Origin: Opitutales bacterium UBA5694 | GTDB taxonomy: Bacteria > Verrucomicrobiota > Verrucomicrobiia > Opitutales > Opitutaceae | DNA: 64,000 nt | Assembly (NCBI GenBank): GCA_002420185.1 | Contig: DIHO01000004.1 | Coordinates: forward strand, 211,139 to 275,138 | Reading direction: 5' to 3' | Shown here: one piece after another, positions 46,451 to 55,141 of the stretch | How positions within the stretch are numbered: position 1 is the stretch's first letter | Layout of the letters: each line of letters begins with the position of its first letter | The notes under the pieces: model-generated | The model's input: only the letters and a program-made list of their open reading frames with translations | The model's database searches: none | Told to the model about the DNA's origin: nothing | Position numbers and translations under genes: made by a program

Positions 46451-46849
46451 TTAGCGCTTTGAAAACTGGAATTTCTTGCGCGCCCCTGGTTGTCCTGCTT
46501 TCTTGCGTTCCTTCATTCGAGGATCGCGAGTTAGGTGACCGGCTTGCTTCAACTGTATTCGAAGCTCTGAATCAAACTTGAGCAGTGCACGCGCAATGCC
46601 GAGTGCCAATGCACCCGCTTGGCCACTGTCTCCGCCACCTTGCACTTTTGCAACTACATCAAATTTGTCTTTCGCTTCGATTGTGGACAACGGAAGAAGA
46701 GCGGAGCGGGAGAAATTCTCGTGAGAAAAGAATTCTTCAGCGGCTTTGCCGTTGATCTTAACTTGACCCGAGCCTTCCGTTAGCCGAATGCGAGCAACAG
46801 CCGTTTTGCGGCGTCCCGTTCCGAGGTACTCACTGTTGGTGTCTGCCAT
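46451..46849 (-). CDS. rpsI: 30S ribosomal protein S9
   Basis: Small-subunit protein near the tRNA P site, 132 residues. It has GTGRRKTAVARIRL near the start and the basic end KFQFSKR, whose final Arg contacts tRNA. It follows rplM with a 15-base gap, the usual pairing in bacteria. Confidence 0.97.
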   Translation of the reverse strand: MADTNSEYLGTGRRKTAVARIRLTEGSGQVKINGKAAEEFFSHENFSRSALLPLSTIEAKDKFDVVAKVQGGGDSGQAGALALGIARALLKFDSELRIQLKQAGHLTRDPRMKERKKAGQPGARKKFQFSKR

Positions 46850-46864
46850 TTGCTGAAAGTGTTA

Positions 46865-47293
46865 TTAAACTGATACCGCTTTGGGCTGTTGCGCTTCGTG
46901 AGGATGTTCGTCACCTGCAAACACCCTAAGCTTGGTGAGCATCTTGCTGGCCAGCCGGTTCTTAGGGAGCATTCCTTTGACGGCGTGCTTTACGACGAAA
47001 TCTGGGCGTCTTTCCTGCATCTGGGAGACACTCAGATATTTCTCACCACCTACGTAGCCGCTGTAGAACATGTACTTCTTCTGCTCGTTTTTCTTTCCCG
47101 TAAGAACGATTTTGTCGGCATTGATCACAACAACGAAATTTCCGGTGTCGACGTGCGGCGTGTAAGTGGGCTTGTCTCGGCCACGAAGCAAATTCGCGAC
47201 TTTTACGGCAAGGCGGCCTAGTACTTGGTCCTTGGCGTCAACTATAACCCAGTCGCGTTTCGTAGTTTCCTTTTTGGCGAGAAATGTTTTCAT
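46865..47293 (-). CDS. rplM: 50S ribosomal protein L13
   Basis: Early-assembly protein of the large subunit, 142 residues. MKTFLAKKE, WVIVDAKDQVLGRLA and VKGMLPKNRLASKML match the family. I chose ATG at 47293 (MKTFLA); an open frame runs 27 bases further upstream but lacks L13 sequence. Confidence 0.97.
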   Translation of the reverse strand: MKTFLAKKETTKRDWVIVDAKDQVLGRLAVKVANLLRGRDKPTYTPHVDTGNFVVVINADKIVLTGKKNEQKKYMFYSGYVGGEKYLSVSQMQERRPDFVVKHAVKGMLPKNRLASKMLTKLRVFAGDEHPHEAQQPKAVSV

Positions 47294-47401
47294 CGGATTT
47301 CGAGAAAAAGAGCAAAACACCTACCCCCTCGCGAAGGCATGTCAATGATTTTGCAAGTTTTTTTGATTGGTCTGCCAACGGGAATTCGAGTCCTTCTCGT
47401 A

Positions 47402-48082
47402 CTAGAATGTCATCCTTAGCGAGGTAGAGCCATGAAAGTATGCTTCCGGAGTCGGCGACCCCTCTTCACTGTCCGAGTAATGGACCCCTATCGAGAAAAC
47501 GGCGTTTTCTTTGATTTGGACCGGAAAAATCACATCCGCTCCGTAGTATAGGTACTTACCAATATTGTCCACATTCAGGAGTCCAAAGTTCGCCCCAAGA
47601 TCGACTGAACGCTTCGCCCCCAGAGGAACGCTGTACCTCGCGGACCCTTCAGAGGCAGTGGCATCTATATCCAAATCGTGATAGAGATAGAGTGAGGCAG
47701 CCAATCCCAAAATCTCACGCGTCACTCCCACGTAGGGCTCCAGCCGGCTGTCACTAGTAGAGAAATAATAGTAGGCTGCTCCAAAATCGACACTCGTCTT
47801 TTCGCCAATCGCCCAACCTTGGCCGACATAAAAATCCACTTCGTCCTCCCAATTCTCTGGCGATCCGCGATTTTCGATCGGCTGCGATGCCCAGATTCCT
47901 GCATAGAAGTCGTTTTTCTCAAACTCAATCGAAGGGTGAAATACACTGTTCGCCAGCTGAGCTCCGCGAAAAACGTACTTGGTGTCAAAGGTTAGGTCTA
48001 GACTGAGCGTATAATCCTCACTTTGCGAAAATGAAGCAGTAACCAGTACAAATAGCCCTGCTGTGGCGGATCGAATGTTCAT
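47402..48082 (-). CDS. TorF family putative porin (Gcw_chp type)
   Basis: An outer-membrane beta-barrel of 226 residues. It starts with a signal peptide (MNIRSATAGLFVLVTASFS) and then LSLDLTFDTKYVFRGAQLA, the family hallmark. The rest alternates aromatic strands such as EVDFYVGQGWAIG and FGAAYYYF and ends in TSLRMTF with a terminal Phe that is typical of barrels inserted by BamA. The substrate is unknown. Confidence 0.88.
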   Translation of the reverse strand: MNIRSATAGLFVLVTASFSQSEDYTLSLDLTFDTKYVFRGAQLANSVFHPSIEFEKNDFYAGIWASQPIENRGSPENWEDEVDFYVGQGWAIGEKTSVDFGAAYYYFSTSDSRLEPYVGVTREILGLAASLYLYHDLDIDATASEGSARYSVPLGAKRSVDLGANFGLLNVDNIGKYLYYGADVIFPVQIKENAVFSIGVHYSDSEEGSPTPEAYFHGSTSLRMTF

Positions 48083-48271
48083 TTCAAGTTTAGTTTGGTA
48101 CGCGAAACGAGGCTGGCAATAGAGCCCTCCCTTGATTGTTCATTTTAGTGTGCGAGCCGAGAATTCTAACAGTTTTCCTCTGTTTTCAAAAATCTCTCTT
48201 AGGCTTCCCAAGTTTTGGGTATCATCGCAACATTTTCCAAAGGTAGGCGTAAGACAAGGCTGACGTGTAGG

Positions 48272-48403
48272 CTAGCTGATTCGGATTCGTACCTCCACCA
48301 TCCACTCGTAAGGGTCATCTTCGATAGCGGCAAAAACCAAAAGGCCGGCAACAAGCGAGCAGACAATTGATAAAATGGGCTGGGGCTTTCGGCCGAAATG
48401 CAT
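48272..48403 (-). CDS. possible 43-residue membrane peptide
   Basis: A minus-strand frame of 43 residues starts MHFGRKPQP, has a hydrophobic run ILSIVCSLVAGLLVFAAI (10-27) and ends in EWMVEVRIRIS. It is the only coherent frame in the 479-base gap between the porin and the DUF423 gene. The ribosome-binding signal before its ATG is weak. It may be a real small membrane protein or chance. Confidence 0.4.
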   Translation of the reverse strand: MHFGRKPQPILSIVCSLVAGLLVFAAIEDDPYEWMVEVRIRIS

Positions 48404-48561
48404 AATCAAATTCTAGTGACTCAATCTAAATTGGGAAGGCAAAGTTCATGTCTGAATCAAAAAGCGAAATTATGAGTTACATAGGCGATTGAAAAGCAGG
48501 TTAATGGTCCTGGGTTAAAATTTGGCTAGATTAAGACGGTGCTTCGATTGATTCTTTTCCC

Positions 48562-48930
48562 ATGAACTTTAAAAATGTCGGTACCCTATCGTCCGCACTC
48601 GCGATCAGCCTGGGAGCGTTGGGAGCTCACAAACTTGAACCCCAGTTATTGGCTAATGGAACATTAGAAGCCTGGAAGACCGCAGCGTTGTACCATTTAG
48701 TGCACTCGGTAGCTCTGTACTTCCTCGCCGCTTTACAATCGCGAGATCCCGACCCTTTTGCTCGAATGACCATGTGGCTTTGGTTTGGCGGTATTCTTTT
48801 GTTTTCCGGATCGCTTTACGGACTGGCTCTCACTCAATGGCCAGTACTGGGACCCATTACGCCTTTGGGAGGATTGAGTTTCATCGCCGGCTGGATAATT
48901 TTGCTATTTTCGAGGAGCAAATCGTTTTGA
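48562..48930 (+). CDS. DUF423 membrane protein
   Basis: A small inner-membrane protein of 122 residues and about four membrane segments. SLGALGAHKLEPQL and AALYHLVHSVALYFLA match the DUF423 (YgdD/TMEM256) family, whose function is not established. It is 7 bases upstream of the CCA-adding enzyme on the same strand and probably in the same unit. Confidence 0.9.
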   Translation: MNFKNVGTLSSALAISLGALGAHKLEPQLLANGTLEAWKTAALYHLVHSVALYFLAALQSRDPDPFARMTMWLWFGGILLFSGSLYGLALTQWPVLGPITPLGGLSFIAGWIILLFSRSKSF

Positions 48931-48937
48931 GGCATTC

Positions 48938-50362
48938 ATGACACCACACCAGACAGAAACACCTTTCAAAATCCGAATCCCTCGAGAACTGAAAGAGGCC
49001 ATTGCTCTGTTAGATAAAATAGGAGGGAACTGTCGCCTAGTCGGTGGCTGTGTCCGGGATGCCCTGCTCGGCAATGAACCGTCTGATTTCGACGTGGAGG
49101 TATACGGATTGAAAATTGAAGCCATTGTCGAAACGCTTCGTAAAATGGGGAGAGCTGACCTGGTAGGAAGGTCGTTCGCAGTCATCAAATTGTGGACCCA
49201 GGAGACAGCCTTCGACTTTACCGTCCCACGAACAGAATGTAAGTCTGGCACGGGCCACCGTGGCTTCGAGGTGAAATCTGATACAAATCTCGACCCTGAG
49301 ATAGCCCTGAAACGTAGGGATTTCACTATCAATGCCCTGCAGTACGATCCCAAAAAGGGTGTGGTGATTGACTACTTCGGAGGCCGGGACGATTTGAAAA
49401 AAGGTGTTTTACGGCATATTAGCGAAGCGTTTTCTGAGGATCCGCTTCGAGCCTTGCGGGCCTTTCAATTTGCAGGACGTTTCGGGCTCTTGCTCCATCC
49501 CAGCACTGCCCAGCTTTGTCGAGACATGAAACGGGAGTATTCTAGTCTAGCGATAGAACGCGTTTGGGGTGAATGGTGTAAGTGGTCAACCAAGTCTATC
49601 TCCCCATCCAAGGGCCTAATCGCTCTAAAGGACTCGGGCTGGATTTCTTTTTTCCCAGAAATTAACTCGCTCGTCCGCCTACCACAAGATCCCGAATGGC
49701 ACCCCGAAGGCGATGTATTTATACATACACTACATTGTTTGGACGCCGTAGTTGATTCGTCCGAATGGCAGGACTGTACCGATCATCAACGTTCTATATT
49801 AATTCTTTCAGTACTTTGTCACGATCTCGGCAAAATTCGATGCACCCGTTTCGCGGAAAAGCGAGGGAAACTCCGCTGGATTAGTCCAGGACACGATCGA
49901 GAAAGCGGTAGTCTTTCGGAATCTTTTCTAACCCGAATTGGGACTCCTCTAGGAATTCAAGAGAAGGTAAGGAAACTCGTTGAAAACCATCACTACCTAA
50001 ATTCATTTCCGGATTCAACGCCTTCAGATGCAAGTCTCCGGAGACTCGCAAGACGCATCAATCCTGCAACGACAGAGGAACTTCGCCAAGTAATGCAAGC
50101 GGACCACCGAGGAAGACCACCACTTATTTACGAAACCCAAGAAAAACGCTTGGCCGAATTCAAAACACGAATTGCCGAACTAAAGTTAAAAGATTCTGCA
50201 CCCAAGGCTCTGTTGCTCGGGCGTCATTTGATTGCGTACGGAAGGAAACCAGGTCCCAATTTTAAACCCATTTTGGATCGAGCCTACGAAGCACAGCTGG
50301 ATGGGGCGTTTGATGATGTGGGTGGCGCTCTTGATTGGGTGCGTTCAAATAGATTGCTTTGA
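48938..50362 (+). CDS. cca: CCA tRNA nucleotidyltransferase with HD domain
   Basis: Adds or repairs the CCA 3' end of tRNA. The 474 residues have the head domain RLVGGCVRDALLGNEPSDFD with two catalytic Asp, then KRRDFTINALQYD and DPLRALRAFQFAGRFG (neck and nucleotide choice). A C-terminal HD phosphohydrolase domain follows (VLCHDLGK, then ENHHYLNSF). It lies 7 bases after the DUF423 gene. Confidence 0.93.
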   Translation: MTPHQTETPFKIRIPRELKEAIALLDKIGGNCRLVGGCVRDALLGNEPSDFDVEVYGLKIEAIVETLRKMGRADLVGRSFAVIKLWTQETAFDFTVPRTECKSGTGHRGFEVKSDTNLDPEIALKRRDFTINALQYDPKKGVVIDYFGGRDDLKKGVLRHISEAFSEDPLRALRAFQFAGRFGLLLHPSTAQLCRDMKREYSSLAIERVWGEWCKWSTKSISPSKGLIALKDSGWISFFPEINSLVRLPQDPEWHPEGDVFIHTLHCLDAVVDSSEWQDCTDHQRSILILSVLCHDLGKIRCTRFAEKRGKLRWISPGHDRESGSLSESFLTRIGTPLGIQEKVRKLVENHHYLNSFPDSTPSDASLRRLARRINPATTEELRQVMQADHRGRPPLIYETQEKRLAEFKTRIAELKLKDSAPKALLLGRHLIAYGRKPGPNFKPILDRAYEAQLDGAFDDVGGALDWVRSNRLL

Positions 50363-50547
50363 GATTGTAGGAACAGTTTTGCACCAGTTATTATCATCAA
50401 CAGTTAACGCGGCATAAGGCCACATCTTTCGAGATAATTAAGATTAGATGACGCAGCAACACAGCTGATATAATAAAAATTCCTTCAAGAATTGGCTTGG
50501 GTTGAGTCAAACCTAACCGGCGTTGTACAATTGTTAGACCTACGCAC

Positions 50548-51454
50548 TCACGCTAGTTTGCGTAAAATCATGGTCCCTAACTTCCTCATTTCCGCATCAG
50601 ATTTTCGAATTCCTTCAGCTGTTTTTTCAGTCGCTACAGCGTCTTCGTTTATTATCCATCGGAAAAACTTTTCCAAAATTTCAATTTGCTCAATATCCAT
50701 GCTTTGATCAGCATCAGGACTAGTTTTTTGTTCAACGTTATCGTTGCTAGACCGGAACTGTCAGCAGATAACAATCGGCTAATTCGATGATTTCTCCTTT
50801 GTTTCTGAAGCTCTCTCCCACGACGTCAGTACTGTATCCAAAATCTTTGTAGTAGTTATAGATACTCTGGACCCAACGAACGCCGGGATCATCTTATGGC
50901 ACGTAATCCTGACATTTCTTCGCTTTAAACCAGTCCGTTATTAAGCTCAGGAGCGTAGAAACTAGAATGTTTTCAGATTATATGCAATGAACCGTCTGAA
51001 CCAAAGAAAACAGAAAGGTTGGGTTGCAATATATGCCTTCAATTTCCAGTTCCTTCACGGCATTGAGTCCCTACCTGGTTCAAGCGATTTGAATCGACGC
51101 CTTAAGATCGACGGGTTTGTGTTATTTCCGTAGCTTTGACAATCGTGCCTTCAGTATAATAAGAGAGTTGGGCATCCGCTTCCATCTATACGCTTCACGG
51201 AATAATATTTAAAGTCTCTATACCAGGCAAGAAGAGCAACTCACTAGACACTGAATCGACTATGACTTGACCTGATAAACCACTGTCTCGACAGCTTACC
51301 ACTGTTTTTTCCGTAAGAATTGCATTTCCGTTTTTTTAAACCGCTGTCAGATTAATAACGGGGTTGGTAGTCGAGTCTCGAGGGGCGAATTCCTTAATCG
51401 TTTGAAATACTCTGATATTAGCGACATCGATGTAATTTGCTTTAGTTGGTTCAA
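50548..51454 (-). pseudogene. tal: decayed transaldolase
   Basis: Minus-strand codons from 51454 read NQLKQITSM, then after a one-base shift TIKEFAPRDSTTNPVINLTAV and a stop. The same frame goes on to GIETLNIIP, two more stops, MEADAQLSYYTEGTIVKATEI and a stop. Later come AVKELEIEGIYCN, FLFSLVQ, DWFKAKKCQDYVP and a stop, then DDPGVRWVQSIYNYYK, DFGYSTDVVGESFRNKGEI and IIELADCYLLT. After another frameshift the C-terminus reads EILEKFFRWIINEDAVATEK and TAEGIRKSDAEMRKL to 50548. All blocks are in transaldolase order, giving nearly the full length of a 317-residue enzyme. The Schiff-base Lys block ILIKIAST is degraded. At least eight stops and three frameshifts show a long-dead gene. Confidence 0.92.
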
Positions 51455-51628
51455 TGCCGAGATAACCGTCATATTATCAATTGGACTATCGGCTCACTGT
51501 CGCTCGTGTTTCATACACACACGAAAAGCGACTGAATTGGTTTGTTGCAAAACGATCCGTTTGCGGCATTTTTTAAACGACGATACAAAAATTTCGCGAC
51601 CCCATTCAATTTACATAGATACGATACC

Positions 51629-52351
51629 ATGCTCAAAGAAAGCTATTTAAAAACGAGCCTATCTCTACTCGACCGCGTCTACTTAAAAAACAAATCGAAG
51701 ATAGAGGCTCTGGCTCCCTTGATCGCAGATTCCGTGGCAGCTGGAGGAGTTATCCATACTTTTGGTAGCGGTCATTCCGAAATCATAAGTCGAGAAATGG
51801 TGGGCCGGGCTGGAGGACTGGTTTGTGTAAGTGCTATTTTAGATACAACAGGTGGATTTATCGAGAACTTACCGGGATACGGTCGCACTTTGGTAACCCG
51901 CTACGATCGAAATCATGGACTGAAATCCGGAGAGTTTATTATCATTATTTCCAATTCCGGAAAAAATTGTTCACCTATCGAGATCGCTGAATACGCTAAG
52001 GAGAGAGGTTTAACGGTGATCGCTCTCACCTCGATGACGATGACGCGACATGTGAAAACTACTCACGCTTCTGGTCAAAAACTGTATGAAGTGGCTGACT
52101 ACACCCTCGATAATTGCGGGAGAATGGGGGATGCGATCGTCGAGCTACCAGGCAGGAACCAATCTGGTGGGCCCACATCCACCCTTGCGGGGGCCCTTCT
52201 CATTAATCTGCTGCAAATGGAGGTTTTGGAGATTCTCATTGCTAACGGGAAACCTACCCCACTACTCCGCAGCCAGAACACAGAAGGGGCGATGGAGGCA
52301 AATATCGAGCTAGCCCGCACCTATAAGGGAAGATTGAGTAAACCACTCTAA
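51629..52351 (+). CDS. SIS-domain sugar-phosphate binding protein (UPF0309-like)
   Basis: A 240-residue phosphosugar-binding protein. The SIS domain shows HTFGSGHSEIIS (sugar-phosphate loop), FIIIISNSGKNCSPIEIAEYAK and TSTLAGALLINLLQ. Such proteins bind or isomerise phosphorylated amino sugars. I chose ATG at 51629 (MLKESYLK), where homologues start; the frame is open 87 bases further upstream. No sugar kinase or regulator is adjacent, so its role is open. Confidence 0.84.
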   Translation: MLKESYLKTSLSLLDRVYLKNKSKIEALAPLIADSVAAGGVIHTFGSGHSEIISREMVGRAGGLVCVSAILDTTGGFIENLPGYGRTLVTRYDRNHGLKSGEFIIIISNSGKNCSPIEIAEYAKERGLTVIALTSMTMTRHVKTTHASGQKLYEVADYTLDNCGRMGDAIVELPGRNQSGGPTSTLAGALLINLLQMEVLEILIANGKPTPLLRSQNTEGAMEANIELARTYKGRLSKPL

Positions 52352-52441
52352 GTAAACATGTCGATCTTTTGAGGAACGCAGTCCGTTATTGCGTCGGAAA
52401 CGCATTGGTATCAAATATTTTCTCAAGTTACGAATTACGAC

Positions 52442-52798
52442 ATGTTTCAAGTCACTTTCAGCGACCAATGCTTAGCAGAGCTAAAAAAATTCGAGACTCT
52501 TGAGCAACTCGAGATGATCGGACCATTGAGCCAATTATCGGAGTCTCAACTCAACGAACCAAGGGAGCCCCTTGGCAGTTTCTCTCGCGGCAAGAAAACA
52601 ATGTATCGACTACGCTCGGGAGACTATCGTCTTTACTTCGAGCGGGACGGAATCACCTTACACACGGTTTGTATTCTCCATAAAAACACGCTTACGGACC
52701 TCATTTTCAGGACTCGACTACCCATATCTGAGGAACAATTATTAGAGCAGCACTCTTCTTTCTGGAAGTACCTCGAAACATTCACCCGACCTAATTGA
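52442..52798 (+). CDS. RelE/ParE-fold toxin-like protein, orphan
   Basis: A 118-residue protein with the RelE/ParE fold pattern: VTFSDQCLAELKKFE at the start, then KTMYRLRSGDYRLYFE, the core strand with Arg and Tyr typical of this superfamily, and LHTVCILHK. No antitoxin gene lies beside it. It is followed after one base by pssA, so it may have become a fixed chromosomal gene. An extended acidic tail (ISEEQLLEQHSS) is unusual for an active toxin. Confidence 0.7.
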   Translation: MFQVTFSDQCLAELKKFETLEQLEMIGPLSQLSESQLNEPREPLGSFSRGKKTMYRLRSGDYRLYFERDGITLHTVCILHKNTLTDLIFRTRLPISEEQLLEQHSSFWKYLETFTRPN

Positions 52799-52799
52799 T

Positions 52800-53648
52800 T
52801 TGAGCTCCCAACCTACGAAAGAACCCGGAACGTCGAAGATCGACAGTTCTCAGGCCAGCCGCATCTACCTGCTTCCTAACCTGTTTACTGCAGGCAACTT
52901 GTTTTGCGGATTTATGGCGATCATGAAATGCATTCAGGCCCGGTACAACGTGATGCTTCAAGATCCTTTCGAAAATCCCGCTCAGTTATACACGGAGGCA
53001 GTGCTTTTCATTCTTGGGGGTATGCTTTGCGACTCACTCGATGGACGTGTCGCGCGACTTGGAGGACGTGAATCTCTTTTTGGGAAAGAGTTCGATTCGA
53101 TCGTAGACATGGTTTCTTTCGGGGTGGCTCCCGCGTTGATGGTTATGTTTTTGATTTTAAATCCTGAGGAGAGTCTCTTTTTTCGAAATATCGGTTGGTT
53201 TCTAGGCTTCGTCTATCTACTGTGTGCTGGAATTCGACTTTCTCGTTTCAACGTGATCACTCATCCCCTAATCTATCCTGCGAATATAGACCGGACGAAC
53301 AGCGACTTTATTGGCCTACCCGTACCGGCAGCAGCCGGTATGATTGCTACACTGGTTCTCTTAATCAATAATCACGATCTTCAGAGGTGGGCCATCGCCC
53401 TCCCCATCCTTATGGTGTTCATTTCTTTTTTGATGGTTAGCCCAATACGTTACCCCAGTTTCAAAAGTGTCGATTGGAATACCAAAGTTCGCCTGAGAAC
53501 GTTTGTCCTTATGTTGGCAATCGCCGCATTCATCTACCTATACAAACAGTACGCACTAGCCCTTACTTTTCTCGGCTATCTATTCTACGGAGTTATTCGA
53601 CATCTAATGATGATTCAGCGAATACGGCGTAAAGAGAATACGAAATGA
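52800..53648 (+). CDS. pssA: CDP-diacylglycerol--serine O-phosphatidyltransferase
   Basis: Makes phosphatidylserine in the inner membrane. The 282 residues hold the CDP-alcohol phosphatidyltransferase signature SLDGRVARLGG followed by KEFDSIVDMVSFG (D-G-x2-A-R-x8-G-x3-D-x3-D). About eight hydrophobic segments span the rest. The only plausible start in the right place is TTG at 52800; an ATG within the frame comes too late (inside the first membrane segment). It follows the RelE-like gene after one base. Confidence 0.92.
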   Translation: MSSQPTKEPGTSKIDSSQASRIYLLPNLFTAGNLFCGFMAIMKCIQARYNVMLQDPFENPAQLYTEAVLFILGGMLCDSLDGRVARLGGRESLFGKEFDSIVDMVSFGVAPALMVMFLILNPEESLFFRNIGWFLGFVYLLCAGIRLSRFNVITHPLIYPANIDRTNSDFIGLPVPAAAGMIATLVLLINNHDLQRWAIALPILMVFISFLMVSPIRYPSFKSVDWNTKVRLRTFVLMLAIAAFIYLYKQYALALTFLGYLFYGVIRHLMMIQRIRRKENTK

Positions 53649-53911
53649 TCTAATTTGTGCCTGCAACAACTCGTCAATAACCGCTAAAAAAGAGCTATTT
53701 TGCAAAAAAATCTTAACATGTTGGTGTCAAGCACCCAAAGACTCAGATTAAATCAACAATTCTAAGCCTTGATTAATAACTATCATCCAATTACTTACAC
53801 CTGTTATGCCATTAATTCACAGAGTATAGTAATAGGTATGATTTTAATTAGATATTAATTCTTATTCATTCGAATTGTCAGTAACTCGAAATTAATCCTA
53901 ATTACACCCAA

Positions 53912-55057
53912 ATGAAATTCAAAATCCACCGCGATCATTTCAGCAATGGCCTCCAACAGGTCCTAAACGTAGTTGGATCTAAAGCGTCCATGCCGATCCT
54001 CAGTAACGTACTGATCGAGGCTAACGGGGAAACGCTCTCATTGACGACGACCAATCTAGATCTTGGGATTTGCACTCGGATTAAAGCGAATGTCGAGGAG
54101 GAAGGAGCGATTACCTTGCCTGTCAAGCGTCTGGCTACGATTATCAAAGAGCTCCCCAACAGCGATGTAAAAGTTGAGGCTTCTCCGAACAATCAGGTTA
54201 AAATCACTTCTGGTGGTTCGCTATTCAAAATCATGGGCATAAGTCGGGACGAATTTCCGGCGCTCCCTGAATTTTCAGATGATCGCTCCTTCACGATCGA
54301 GCAGGCCAATCTTGCCAACATGCTCAAAAGCGTTTCCTATGCTCAATCCTCTGACGAGACCCGTTATATGCTGAATGGGGTTTACTTTACGTTTTCCGAG
54401 CCCGAAGACTCGAACGGTTCTGGAAAACTGAGCCTCGTTGCAACCGACGGGCGTCGATTAGCAAAGATCGATTACGAGATGGAGGTTGGCGAAGGACTTT
54501 CGGGTAGCTTGATCTTGCCCGCCAAAACGGTTTCGGAATTGACTCGCCTAATCGATAAAGGAGAAAATCTCAAAATAGCGTTCAACGACCGACGGGTTGC
54601 TTTTCAAATCCATACAAAAGACGAAGCGGACGGCTTCGTCGGAGATATTCTTCTCGTGTCGAAAGTAGTGGAAGGAAATTACCCGAACTATCAGCAAGTT
54701 ATTCCGAAGGAAACCCATCAGAGGATCAAGGTAGAGCGAGAGCTCTTCTTGCAGTCTATCCACCGGGCTGCATTGGTCGCAACCGACAAGTCTAACTCGG
54801 TCAAGATCCAGATTAGCAACAATCTTATGGAACTCAGTGCATCGAGCCCGGATTTTGGTGAATCACATGAATCACTTGCAATAGACTACAGCGGACCGGA
54901 TCTACAGGTTGCCTTTAATCCTGCGTTTCTGATGGATCCGCTCAAGGCATTGTCGAAAGACGAGATATTTTTTGAACTGAAAGACGAAGTGAGCCCAGGG
55001 GTGTTTAAAACACTAGAAAGCTTCCTTTGTGTTATTATGCCGGTGCGATATACCTAA
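53912..55057 (+). CDS. dnaN: DNA polymerase III sliding clamp beta
   Basis: Ring protein that holds DNA polymerase III on DNA. The 381 residues form three similar domains: MKFKIHRDHFSNGLQQVLN with MPILSNVLIEA, VSYAQSSDETRYMLNGVYF in the second domain, and the C-terminal LCVIMPVRY, the standard clamp ending. dnaA, recF and gyrB are not adjacent. The 263 bases upstream are AT-rich but hold no clear DnaA box. Confidence 0.97.
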   Translation: MKFKIHRDHFSNGLQQVLNVVGSKASMPILSNVLIEANGETLSLTTTNLDLGICTRIKANVEEEGAITLPVKRLATIIKELPNSDVKVEASPNNQVKITSGGSLFKIMGISRDEFPALPEFSDDRSFTIEQANLANMLKSVSYAQSSDETRYMLNGVYFTFSEPEDSNGSGKLSLVATDGRRLAKIDYEMEVGEGLSGSLILPAKTVSELTRLIDKGENLKIAFNDRRVAFQIHTKDEADGFVGDILLVSKVVEGNYPNYQQVIPKETHQRIKVERELFLQSIHRAALVATDKSNSVKIQISNNLMELSASSPDFGESHESLAIDYSGPDLQVAFNPAFLMDPLKALSKDEIFFELKDEVSPGVFKTLESFLCVIMPVRYT

Positions 55058-55085
55058 AACAAGTTCGTTTAGGTAGAAATTTTTG
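55051..55085 (+). terminator. possible terminator at the end of dnaN
   Basis: TACCTAAA and TTTAGGTA form a perfect 8-base stem with a 9-base loop that includes the dnaN stop codon, followed by GAAATTTTT. The stem is AT-rich, so it would be weak. Confidence 0.4.
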
Positions 55086-55141
55086 GAAGAGAACTTCCAT
55101 CTAACTGATTGGTGGTCTGAAAGAGATTACCTTCAATATTA

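Noticed and set aside
53649..53911. AT-rich region before dnaN as a replication origin
   Set aside because: No clear DnaA boxes and no dnaA nearby. A GC-skew analysis of the complete chromosome would decide.
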